In this document: piece after piece, positions 6,335-12,271 of the stretch | Position numbering within the stretch: the stretch's first letter is position 1 | How the letters are laid out: every line of letters starts with the position of its first letter | Assembly: GCA_005877965.1 (NCBI GenBank) | Contig: VBNP01000049.1 | Span: 1-12,271, forward strand | Origin: Gammaproteobacteria bacterium | GTDB lineage: Bacteria > Pseudomonadota > Gammaproteobacteria > Steroidobacterales > Steroidobacteraceae | Direction of reading: 5' to 3' | Length of the DNA stretch: 12,271 bases | The notes under the pieces: generated by a model | Databases searched by the model: none | The model's input: only the letters and a program-made list of their open reading frames with translations | Told to the model about the DNA's origin: nothing | Made by a program: the position numbers and the translations under genes

Positions 6335-8761
6335 ATGAAAACACGCAGTGCTCTTGCCGCCCTGGCGCTGGCGGTGCGATGCGCGCCGGCGCTCGCGCAG
6401 ACGGCGGTGAACCCGGCGGACTTCACCGTCGGCGACATCCGCGTCGAAGGTCTGCAGCGCGTCTCCGAGGGCACGGTCTACAACTACCTGCCGGTGAACA
6501 TCGGCGATCACCTCACCGCGCAGCGCGTGCGCGAGGCGGTCCGCGCCCTGTACGCCACCGGTTTCTTCCGCGACGTGCAGCTGCGGCGCGACGGCAGCAC
6601 GCTCATTGTCGTGTTGCTGGAGCGCCCCTCCATCGAGAGCTTCGAGATCACCGGCAACAAGGACATCAAGACCGAGGACCTGCAGAAGTCGCTGCGCAAC
6701 GTCGGGCTCGCGACCGGCAAGAACTTCGACCGCTCGGTGCTCGAGGATGTCACCCAGTACCTCACCGACCAGTATTTCGCCCGCGGCAAGTACGGCGTGA
6801 AGATCGACTCGCATGTGGAGGAGGAGGCGGGCAACCGGGTGAAGATCAAGATCGAGATCAAGGAAGGCGCGCGCGCCAAGATCCGCGAGATCAACATCGT
6901 GGGCGCCACCAGGTTTGCGCAGAAGGAGATCCTGCAGACGCTCGAGCTGAAGACGCCCAACTGGCTGTCCTGGTACCGCCAGGACGACCGCTACTCGCGC
7001 GAGTCGCTGCAGGGTGACCTGGAGAAGGTGCGCAACTTCTACATGGATCGCGGTTACGCGAACTTCCAGCTCGATTCGACCCAGGTGGCGATCGCTCCGG
7101 AGAAGGAGGACATCTTCATCACCGTGAACATCGACGAGGGCCAGGTCTACAAGGTGTCGCAGATCAAGCTGGCGGGCACGTTCGTCGTGCCGCAGCCGGA
7201 ACTCGAGCAGCTGCTGCTGATACACCCGGGCGCGACCTTCAACCGCAAGCTGATCACCTCCTCGCAGGAGCTGATGCAGAACCGCATGGGGCGCGACGGC
7301 TATGCCTTCGCCAAGGTCGAGCCGGTGCCCACCGCCGACAACGCCAATCACACTGTGTCGCTCACTTTCTTCGTCGATCCGGGCAACCGCGTGTACGTGC
7401 GCAACATCAGCTTCAGCGGCGCCAACCGCATCAACGACGAGGTGCTGCGCCGTGAGATGCGCCAGCTCGAGGGCGGCTGGCTGTCGAATACCTCGCTCGA
7501 GCGTTCCAAGCAGCGCATCCAGCGCCTGCCGTACGTCAAGAGCGTGGATTTCGAGACCACGCCGGTGGCGGGATCCCCGGACCTGGTGGACGTGAACTAC
7601 AAGATCGAGGAGGGCCCGGCGTCGCAGCTCTCCGGCGGCATCGGTTACTCCGAGACTTACAAGTTCATGCTGAACGGCAGCTACGCGGACGCCGACTTCC
7701 TCGGCACGGGTGAGCGCATCGCCGTCAACCTGAACGGTGGCGCCTTCCAAAAGGTATACAGCGTCTCGCACACCAACCCGTACACCAACATCGACAACCT
7801 GCAGCGCACCATCTCGGTGACCTACAGCGACGTGACGCAGTTCGTGTCGTCCTCATCCACCTTCTCCTCGCGCACCCTGAGCCTGGGGCCCACCTGGGCG
7901 TACCCGATCGCCGAGACCATGACATTCCGCGCCGGCGCCGCCTTCGACAGCTCGCAGCTGCTCACCAACTCATTGAGCGGCTCGCAGCAGGCGCAGCAGT
8001 GGGTGCAGCAGAATGGCCACCCCTACAGCCGCCTCGCCCACGACGACGCCACCAACAACGAATACGTCTTCTACGGCAGTAACTTCAAGAGCGTCGAGCT
8101 GGTGGCCGGCTGGGACTGGGATACACGCAACCGCACCCTGTTCGCGGATCGCGGCATGCGCCAGTTGCTCTCCTTCTCGGTCACCGCGCCCGGGAGCGAT
8201 GTCAAGTACTGGATCGGCAACTACCAGTTCCTGAAGTACGTGCCGCTGTGGCGCACGTGGGCGCTGTCGTTCTTCGACGGCGTGGACTACGGCGCCCCGC
8301 TCGGCAGCACCACCGCCATCCCGCCCTATCGGCAGTTCTACGGAGGCGGTCCGGACTCGGTGCGCGGTTACCGCGAGAGCCGTCTGGGTCCCAAGGACAC
8401 CCCGTTTGGCAACCCCTATGGCGGCAATCTGCGCATCACCAGCCAGAACGAGCTCATCTTCCCGATGCCCTCGAAATGGGCGCAGACCGCGCGCGTGAGC
8501 GCGTTCTTCGATATCGGCAACGTGTTTCAGAGCGGCAGCAAGCTCAAGTTCTACGGTCCCGACCGCGTCACTCCGGAGAACTACCGCTTCAGCACCAACG
8601 CCCTGAAGCGCTCGTTCGGTGTGGCGGTGCAGTGGCTGGCGCCGCTCGGGCTCTTCCGGTTCAGCTTCGGCGTGCCGCTCAACGCCAAGCACGGCGACGG
8701 CCTGACGACCTGGGGAGATGAGACCGAGGGCTTCCAGTTCTCGGTCGGCAATGCGTTCTGA
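6335..8761 (+). CDS. bamA: Outer-membrane protein assembly factor BamA (Omp85)
   Basis: BamA is the central beta-barrel of the BAM complex, which folds and inserts outer-membrane proteins. The product is 808 aa (E. coli 810). A signal peptide covers about 1-21, ending ALA before QTAVNPADF. By alignment with E. coli, five POTRA domains span about 24-423 and the 16-stranded barrel runs from about 425 to the end. VRGY at 676-679 is the conserved VRGF/Y motif of barrel loop 6. The last residues, QFSVGNAF, end in Phe, as expected of an outer-membrane barrel. The frame is open upstream into rseP, but MKTRS begins the signal peptide, which decides the start. Odd points: Arg15-Cys16 after the hydrophobic core of the signal peptide, and no well-placed Shine-Dalgarno. 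skp follows after 110 nt. Confidence 0.97.
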   Translation: MKTRSALAALALAVRCAPALAQTAVNPADFTVGDIRVEGLQRVSEGTVYNYLPVNIGDHLTAQRVREAVRALYATGFFRDVQLRRDGSTLIVVLLERPSIESFEITGNKDIKTEDLQKSLRNVGLATGKNFDRSVLEDVTQYLTDQYFARGKYGVKIDSHVEEEAGNRVKIKIEIKEGARAKIREINIVGATRFAQKEILQTLELKTPNWLSWYRQDDRYSRESLQGDLEKVRNFYMDRGYANFQLDSTQVAIAPEKEDIFITVNIDEGQVYKVSQIKLAGTFVVPQPELEQLLLIHPGATFNRKLITSSQELMQNRMGRDGYAFAKVEPVPTADNANHTVSLTFFVDPGNRVYVRNISFSGANRINDEVLRREMRQLEGGWLSNTSLERSKQRIQRLPYVKSVDFETTPVAGSPDLVDVNYKIEEGPASQLSGGIGYSETYKFMLNGSYADADFLGTGERIAVNLNGGAFQKVYSVSHTNPYTNIDNLQRTISVTYSDVTQFVSSSSTFSSRTLSLGPTWAYPIAETMTFRAGAAFDSSQLLTNSLSGSQQAQQWVQQNGHPYSRLAHDDATNNEYVFYGSNFKSVELVAGWDWDTRNRTLFADRGMRQLLSFSVTAPGSDVKYWIGNYQFLKYVPLWRTWALSFFDGVDYGAPLGSTTAIPPYRQFYGGGPDSVRGYRESRLGPKDTPFGNPYGGNLRITSQNELIFPMPSKWAQTARVSAFFDIGNVFQSGSKLKFYGPDRVTPENYRFSTNALKRSFGVAVQWLAPLGLFRFSFGVPLNAKHGDGLTTWGDETEGFQFSVGNAF

Positions 8762-8806
8762 AAGAATCGAGCCGCCGGGCCGGGTTCTACGCGATACTAC
8801 TCGTTT

Positions 8807-8825
8807 GGGCCGGGCCCGCCGGCCC
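8807..8825 (+). other. GC-rich hairpin upstream of skp, with an alternative 5' partner
   Basis: GGGCCGG at 8807-8813 pairs perfectly with CCGGCCC at 8819-8825 around a 5-nt loop. A second copy of GGGCCGGG lies at 8777-8784 and could pair with the same 3' arm, so two mutually exclusive stems are possible. No T-run follows on either strand, so this is not a standard terminator. It sits 46 nt before the skp start and could tune transcription, mRNA stability or translation between bamA and skp; that role is inferred. Confidence 0.55.
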
Positions 8826-8848
8826 GAGGCCCGCAGCCGAGTACAAAC

Positions 8849-8875
8849 ATGGCATACGAGGTAAAAGTTCCGTGA
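8849..8875 (+). other. Eight-codon upstream reading frame ending on the skp start codon
   Basis: An ATG at 8849 opens a frame encoding MAYEVKVP and stops at TGA 8873-8875. That stop overlaps the skp GTG start as GTGA, the same arrangement seen between cdsA and dxr and between fabZ and lpxA here. The Shine-Dalgarno of skp (GAGGT, 8858-8862) lies inside it. Only weak ribosome-binding sequence precedes the ATG. It may be a coupling leader or chance. Confidence 0.3.
8858..8862 (+). promoter_or_regulatory. Ribosome-binding site of skp
   Basis: GAGGT lies 9 nt upstream of the GTG at 8872 and supports this GTG as the skp start. The nearby ATG at 8849 is out of frame with skp and cannot be its start. 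Confidence 0.75.
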
Positions 8876-9459
8876 AGCGTCTGATCAGAGCCAAGTTGAC
8901 GGTGGGGTTGATTGCAGCCTGCGGCGCGCTGGCCGCGTTGCCGGCCTGGGCCCAGCCCAAGATCGGGGTTGTCGATCCCAACCGGCTCCTCGAGGAGTCC
9001 CCGCAGGGCAAGGCCATGCTCGATGCCATGCGCACGGAGTTTGCGCCGCGCGAACGGACCCTGCAGGCGCAGCAGCAGGCCCTGAAGGCCAAGCAGGACA
9101 AGCTGCAGAAAGACGGCGCCACCATGACGGACGAGCAGCGTACGCGCGCCGAGAAGGAACTGCGCGACGGCGCGCGGGATTTCGAGCGCGCGCGCAGCGA
9201 GTTCCAGGACGATATCAGTGCGCGCCGCAACGAGGAGATGTCCCGGCTGCAGAAAACCCTCGGAGACGAGGTGCGCGGTTACGCCAAGGCGCAGAGCTTC
9301 GACATCGTGCTCAGCAGTGAAGGCGTCGTGTACGCGGCCCCCGCCTACGACATCACCGCGGCGATCCTGACGGCGCTGCAGGCGCGCAACGCGGCGAGCC
9401 CCGCGACCGCGCCTCCGGCGGCCAGGCCGGCTCCGCAGCCCAAGCCGCAGACGCACTAG
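8872..9459 (+). CDS. skp: OmpH/Skp-family periplasmic outer-membrane-protein chaperone
   Basis: Skp is a trimeric periplasmic chaperone that holds unfolded outer-membrane proteins between the Sec translocon and BAM. The GTG at 8872 gives 195 aa. A signal peptide covers about 1-27 (MKRLIRAKL, a hydrophobic core, then PAWA before QPKIG). The mature protein opens with the typical IGVVDPNRLLEES strand. A long charged, Ala/Gln/Lys/Glu-rich helical stretch (about 45-145) would form the coiled-coil tentacles, and SEGVVYAAPAYDITAAIL closes the body domain. E. coli Skp is 161 aa; the extra length here is mostly a 25-residue Ala/Pro-rich tail (171-195). The position between bamA and lpxD is the conserved one. 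The first eight codons overlap nothing except the small upstream frame. lpxD follows after 41 nt. Confidence 0.93.
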   Translation: MKRLIRAKLTVGLIAACGALAALPAWAQPKIGVVDPNRLLEESPQGKAMLDAMRTEFAPRERTLQAQQQALKAKQDKLQKDGATMTDEQRTRAEKELRDGARDFERARSEFQDDISARRNEEMSRLQKTLGDEVRGYAKAQSFDIVLSSEGVVYAAPAYDITAAILTALQARNAASPATAPPAARPAPQPKPQTH

Positions 9460-9500
9460 CGTCCTCACGGACCGCGGCCAGCGGTATTCGAAGACCCGCC

Positions 9501-10490
9501 ATGTCGGTATCGCTCGGGGAGCTTGCGGTGCGATTCGGCTGCGAGCTGCGCGGCGATCCGGACACGCGCGTCGAGCGGGTCGGGACGCTGGCCGGCGCCG
9601 GCGCGCGCTCGATTGCGTTTCTGGCCAACCCGCGCTACCGGGCGCAACTCGCCGCCACGCGCGCCGGCGCGGTGGTGCTGAACGCCGCGAGCGCGGCCGA
9701 GTGTCCCACGGCGGTGCTGTTGTGCGACAACCCCTACGCGACCTTCGCGCGCATCGCCGCCATCCTGCACCCGCTGGCGCAGCCCGAGCCCGGTGTGCAC
9801 GCGAGCGCCGCGGTGGCGGCGAGCGCCCGCATCGACCCGAGCGCGCAGGTCGGTGCCTACACGATCGTCGGGCCCAACGCCGTGGTGGGGGCGCGCGCCT
9901 TCATCGGTCCGCACTGCAGCCTCGAGGAGGGCGTGACCGTCGCGGCCGACGTGCGCCTGGTGGCACGCGTGTCGCTGTGCCGCGCGGCGCAGATCGGTGC
10001 GCGCGCCGTGCTGCAGCCCGGGGTGGTGATCGGCGGCGACGGCTTCGGCTTCGCGCCCGAGCGCGGCACCTGGCTGAAGGTGCCGCAGTTGGGCGCGGTG
10101 CGCATTGGAGCGGACGTCGAGATCGGCGCCAACACCACCATCGACCGCGGCGCCATCGACGATACCGTGATCGAGGAAGGGGTGAAGCTCGACAACCTCG
10201 TGCAGATCGGGCACAACGTGCACATCGGCGCCCACAGTGCGCTCGCCGCCTGCGTCGGCGTGGCCGGCAGCACCACCATCGGCAAGCGCTGCATGATCGG
10301 CGGCGGCACCGGCTTCGCGGGCCATCTCACGAGACCGGGTGTATATTCCGGCACCCTGCCGGTCGAAGAAGCACGCGCCTGGCGCCGGCTGGTTGCACGC
10401 TTCAAGCGCAGCGGGTTGCTCGAGACCCGCGTGCGCGCTCTGGAGCGTGCCGCGGGCCTGAAGTCCGAGCAGGAAGAGGATCATGACTGA
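9501..10490 (+). CDS. lpxD: UDP-3-O-(3-hydroxyacyl)glucosamine N-acyltransferase, one beta-helix coil short
   Basis: LpxD transfers a 3-hydroxyacyl chain from ACP to the 2-amino group of UDP-3-O-acylglucosamine, the third step of lipid A synthesis. The product is 329 aa. An N-terminal uridine-binding domain (about 1-95, with IAFLANPRYRAQL) is followed by hexapeptide repeats of a left-handed beta-helix (about 100-275) and a C-terminal helical part. The catalytic His238 in QIGHNVHIG matches E. coli His239, and His275 in AGHL matches His276. Immediately afterwards, 18 residues present in E. coli are missing: the sequence jumps from GHL to TRPGVYSG. That is one complete coil, and it includes the region of the E. 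coli acyl-chain ruler Met290. The frame is intact on both sides. The Shine-Dalgarno is weak (GAAGA, 9490-9494). The stop overlaps fabZ by 8 nt. Confidence 0.95.
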   Translation: MSVSLGELAVRFGCELRGDPDTRVERVGTLAGAGARSIAFLANPRYRAQLAATRAGAVVLNAASAAECPTAVLLCDNPYATFARIAAILHPLAQPEPGVHASAAVAASARIDPSAQVGAYTIVGPNAVVGARAFIGPHCSLEEGVTVAADVRLVARVSLCRAAQIGARAVLQPGVVIGGDGFGFAPERGTWLKVPQLGAVRIGADVEIGANTTIDRGAIDDTVIEEGVKLDNLVQIGHNVHIGAHSALAACVGVAGSTTIGKRCMIGGGTGFAGHLTRPGVYSGTLPVEEARAWRRLVARFKRSGLLETRVRALERAAGLKSEQEEDHD

Positions 10491-10938
10491 GCCGCTGCAA
10501 CTCGACATGCACGCCATCCTGGAGCGCCTGCCGCACCGTTACCCGTTTCTGCTCATCGACCGGGTGCTCGAGTGCCGCCCCGGGCACAGCATCCGCGCGC
10601 TGAAGAACGTGACCTACAACGAGCCGTACTTCCCCGGCCACTTTCCCGGGCGTCCGGTCATGCCCGGCGTGATCATCATCGAAGCGATGGCCCAGGCGGC
10701 GGGCATTCTGTGCTTCATCACCGCCAACGTGATTCCCGACGCCAAGACGCGTTTTTTCTTCGTCGGCATCGACAAGGCGCGCTTTCGCCGCCCGGTCGTG
10801 CCCGGGGACCAGCTGATACTGACGGCGCAGCTGCAACGCACCCTCAAAGGGATCTGGCGCTACGCGACCGAAGCACGGGTCGGCGAGCACGAGGTGGCGC
10901 ACGCCGAGATGATGGTGGCACCGGAGGCCTCCAGGTGA
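10483..10938 (+). CDS. fabZ: 3-hydroxyacyl-[acyl-carrier-protein] dehydratase FabZ
   Basis: FabZ removes water from 3-hydroxyacyl-ACP to give trans-2-enoyl-ACP in fatty acid elongation. It competes with LpxA and LpxD for the same hydroxyacyl-ACPs, which explains its place between them. The product is 151 aa, a normal length for the hot-dog-fold family. LPHRYPFLLIDRV near the start, catalytic His53 in FPGHFPGRPVMPG and Glu67 in IIIEAMAQ are all intact, and FFFVGIDKARFRRPV follows as expected. The ATG at 10483 lies inside the lpxD end, preceded by the purine-rich AGGAAGAGGA (10471-10480), a good ribosome-binding site. The stop overlaps the lpxA GTG as GTGA, so translation is probably coupled in both directions. 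Confidence 0.98.
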   Translation: MTEPLQLDMHAILERLPHRYPFLLIDRVLECRPGHSIRALKNVTYNEPYFPGHFPGRPVMPGVIIIEAMAQAAGILCFITANVIPDAKTRFFFVGIDKARFRRPVVPGDQLILTAQLQRTLKGIWRYATEARVGEHEVAHAEMMVAPEASR

Positions 10939-11705
10939 TCGATGCGCGTGCGATCGTCTCGGCCGAGGCCGAGCTCGCGGCCAACGTCAGCATCGGTCCG
11001 TTCAGCATCATAGGTTCCGGGGTGCGGATCGGCCCCGGCACCGTGGTCGGGCCGCATGTGGTGATCAACGGCCCGACCACCATCGGCGCCGACAACCGCT
11101 TCTTCCAGTTCGCATCGATCGGCGATGCGCCACAGGACAAGAAATACCAGGGCGAGCCGACCCGGCTCGAGATCGGCGACCGCAATGTGTTTCGCGAAAG
11201 CTGCACCGTGAACCGCGGCACCACCCACGACAAGGGCGTGACGCTCATCGGCAGCGATAACCTCTTCATGGCGTACGCGCACGTCGCGCACGACTGCGTG
11301 GTGGGCAACAACACCGTGTTCGCCAACTGCGCCGCGCTCGGCGGTCACGTCGAGATCGGCGACTGGGTGATCATCGGCGGACTCACCGCCGTGCATCAGT
11401 TCACCAAGATCGGTGCCCATGCGTTTCTCGCCGGCGGCGCCATCGTCACCCGTGACGTGCCGCCCTTCGTCATGGTCGCGGGTAACCCGGCCGCGCCGCA
11501 CGCGGTCAACTCGGAGGGGCTGAAGCGCCGCGGCTTCACCGAGGAGCAGATCCGCAACATCCGCGACGCCTACCGCATCGTGTACCGCTCGGATCTGAAG
11601 CTCGCCGAGGCGCTCGTGCGCCTCGCGCCGCAGGCCGACGGGCGCCCCGAGATCCGCGCGTTCGTCGACTTCATCCACGCTTCCACGCGCAGCCTGGCGC
11701 GATGA
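10935..11705 (+). CDS. lpxA: UDP-N-acetylglucosamine O-acyltransferase
   Basis: LpxA transfers a 3-hydroxyacyl group from ACP to the 3-OH of UDP-GlcNAc, the first step of lipid A synthesis, and works as a cytoplasmic trimer of left-handed beta-helices. The GTG at 10935 gives 256 aa beginning MIDARAIVS, aligned with the MIDKSAFVH start of E. coli LpxA (262 aa). The open frame extends upstream through fabZ, but that part is unrelated. The difference from E. coli is one hexapeptide near the N-terminus, as in Pseudomonas LpxA. YQGEPTRLEIGDRN, catalytic His119 in AHVAHDC (E. coli His125) and GGLTAVHQF are conserved. Gly167 occupies the acyl-chain ruler position (E. coli Gly173). The C-terminal helices contain EGLKRRGF. 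The stop overlaps lpxB as ATGA. Confidence 0.97.
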   Translation: MIDARAIVSAEAELAANVSIGPFSIIGSGVRIGPGTVVGPHVVINGPTTIGADNRFFQFASIGDAPQDKKYQGEPTRLEIGDRNVFRESCTVNRGTTHDKGVTLIGSDNLFMAYAHVAHDCVVGNNTVFANCAALGGHVEIGDWVIIGGLTAVHQFTKIGAHAFLAGGAIVTRDVPPFVMVAGNPAAPHAVNSEGLKRRGFTEEQIRNIRDAYRIVYRSDLKLAEALVRLAPQADGRPEIRAFVDFIHASTRSLAR

Positions 11706-12271
11706 GCGCGCCGCGGGCGCGCGCCGCCGCCACCGAGCCGCTGCGCCTGGGCGTGGTGGCGGGCGAGCATTCGGGGGATCAGCTGGGCGCGGCACTGATC
11801 GCGGCGCTGCGCGAGCGCGTGCCCAACTTGAGCTGCTTCGGAGTCGCGGGACCGAAGATGATCGCCGCCGGCTGCGAGGCCTGGTGGGGGGCCGAGGAGC
11901 TCGCGGTCATGGGACTCACCGAGGTGCTGTGGCACCTGCCGCGCCTGCTGAGGCTGCGCGCCGCCCTCATCAGGCGCTTGCGCGCCGCCCGCCCGCATGT
12001 CTTCATCGGCATCGACGCGCCGGAGTTCAATCTGCGGCTCGCGCGCGCGCTGCGCGGCCCCGGCATGCGCACCGTGCAGTACGTCAGTCCCCAGGTGTGG
12101 GCGTGGCGGCAGGGGCGGGTGCGCACCATCGGCGCCGCCTGCGACCTGGTGCTGTGTCTGCTGCCGTTCGAGGCGAAGTTCTACGCCCAGCACGGGGTGC
12201 CGGCGGTGTTCGTGGGGCATCCGCTGGCGGATCAGATTCCGCTCGCGGTCGATCGCGAGGCCGCGCGGCGC
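11702..12271 (+). CDS. lpxB: Lipid-A-disaccharide synthase, 3'-truncated by window edge
   Basis: LpxB joins 2,3-diacylglucosamine-1-phosphate to UDP-2,3-diacylglucosamine, making the beta-1,6 disaccharide of lipid A at the inner face of the membrane. The frame from ATG 11702 stays open to the window edge: 190 residues, about half of the usual 380. Visible family motifs are VAGEHSGDQLGA (19-30), EELAVMGLTEVL, GIDAPEFN (103-110, with the conserved Asp105) and YVSPQVWAWRQ (127-137), followed by DLVLCLLPFE and FVGHPLAD. The first 13 residues are an Arg/Ala-rich extension before the first beta strand. The start overlaps the lpxA stop by 4 nt. In related genomes rnhB and dnaE often follow, outside this window. 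Confidence 0.96.
   Translation, partial: MSAPRARAAATEPLRLGVVAGEHSGDQLGAALIAALRERVPNLSCFGVAGPKMIAAGCEAWWGAEELAVMGLTEVLWHLPRLLRLRAALIRRLRAARPHVFIGIDAPEFNLRLARALRGPGMRTVQYVSPQVWAWRQGRVRTIGAACDLVLCLLPFEAKFYAQHGVPAVFVGHPLADQIPLAVDREAARR

Noticed and set aside
6167..7771. 534-residue open frame on the - strand
   Set aside because: It mirrors bamA codons (runs of Val/Asp/Leu/His), has no family motif, and covers the intergenic region only incidentally.
10751..10758. T-run in fabZ as a possible frameshift site
   Set aside because: The FabZ frame is intact and conserved (RFFFVGID) through the run, with no useful product in another frame.
10572..10934. Upstream extension of the lpxA frame through fabZ
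   Set aside because: The sequence before GTG 10935 is an out-of-frame shadow of fabZ; LpxA alignment begins at MIDARAIVS.
1..12271. CRISPR arrays, tRNA or rRNA genes, insertion sequences, attachment sites
   Set aside because: No spaced direct repeats, no tRNA-like cloverleaf, no transposase or terminal inverted repeats; nearly all the window is accounted for by conserved core genes.

Overview
The window is an ordinary, densely packed piece of a high-G+C gammaproteobacterial chromosome. It carries thirteen genes, all on the + strand, with the first and last cut by the window edges: tsf (3' part), pyrH, frr, uppS, cdsA, dxr, rseP, bamA, skp (ompH-like), lpxD, fabZ, lpxA and lpxB (5' part). The order frr-uppS-cdsA-dxr-rseP is the one I know from Pseudomonas; in E. 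coli dxr sits directly after frr. The outer-membrane and lipid A genes exclude Gram-positives. I cannot name a genus; the proteins look like a GC-rich gammaproteobacterium outside the enterics.

Layout. Positions 1-677 hold the end of tsf, followed by a clear Rho-independent terminator (703-728). Positions 749-2059 hold pyrH and frr (UMP kinase and ribosome recycling factor). Positions 2059-6197 hold uppS, cdsA, dxr and rseP, packed with start/stop overlaps of 1-4 nt and one 7-nt gap. A 137-nt gap leads to bamA (6335-8761), and a 110-nt structured gap leads to skp (8872-9459). The lipid A block lpxD-fabZ-lpxA-lpxB (9501 to the end) is again almost gapless, with overlaps of 4-8 nt.

How the genes work together. 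Dxr makes MEP-pathway isoprenoid precursor, UppS turns isoprenoids into the undecaprenyl carrier, and CdsA makes CDP-diacylglycerol for phospholipids. RseP is the site-2 protease of the sigma-E envelope-stress pathway. BamA and Skp fold and escort outer-membrane proteins. LpxA, LpxD and LpxB build lipid A, while FabZ draws on the same hydroxyacyl-ACP pool. The stretch is therefore an envelope-biogenesis supercluster attached to translation genes.

I found no mobile element, CRISPR array, RNA gene or unknown protein system. The most interesting observation is inside a familiar gene. LpxD lacks 18 residues just after its conserved Gly-His pair, exactly one turn of its left-handed beta-helix, and this removes the segment that holds the acyl-chain ruler methionine in E. 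coli. Smaller points are a GC-rich element upstream of skp with two alternative pairings, an eight-codon reading frame ending on the skp start codon, and a local A+T-rich patch inside uppS.
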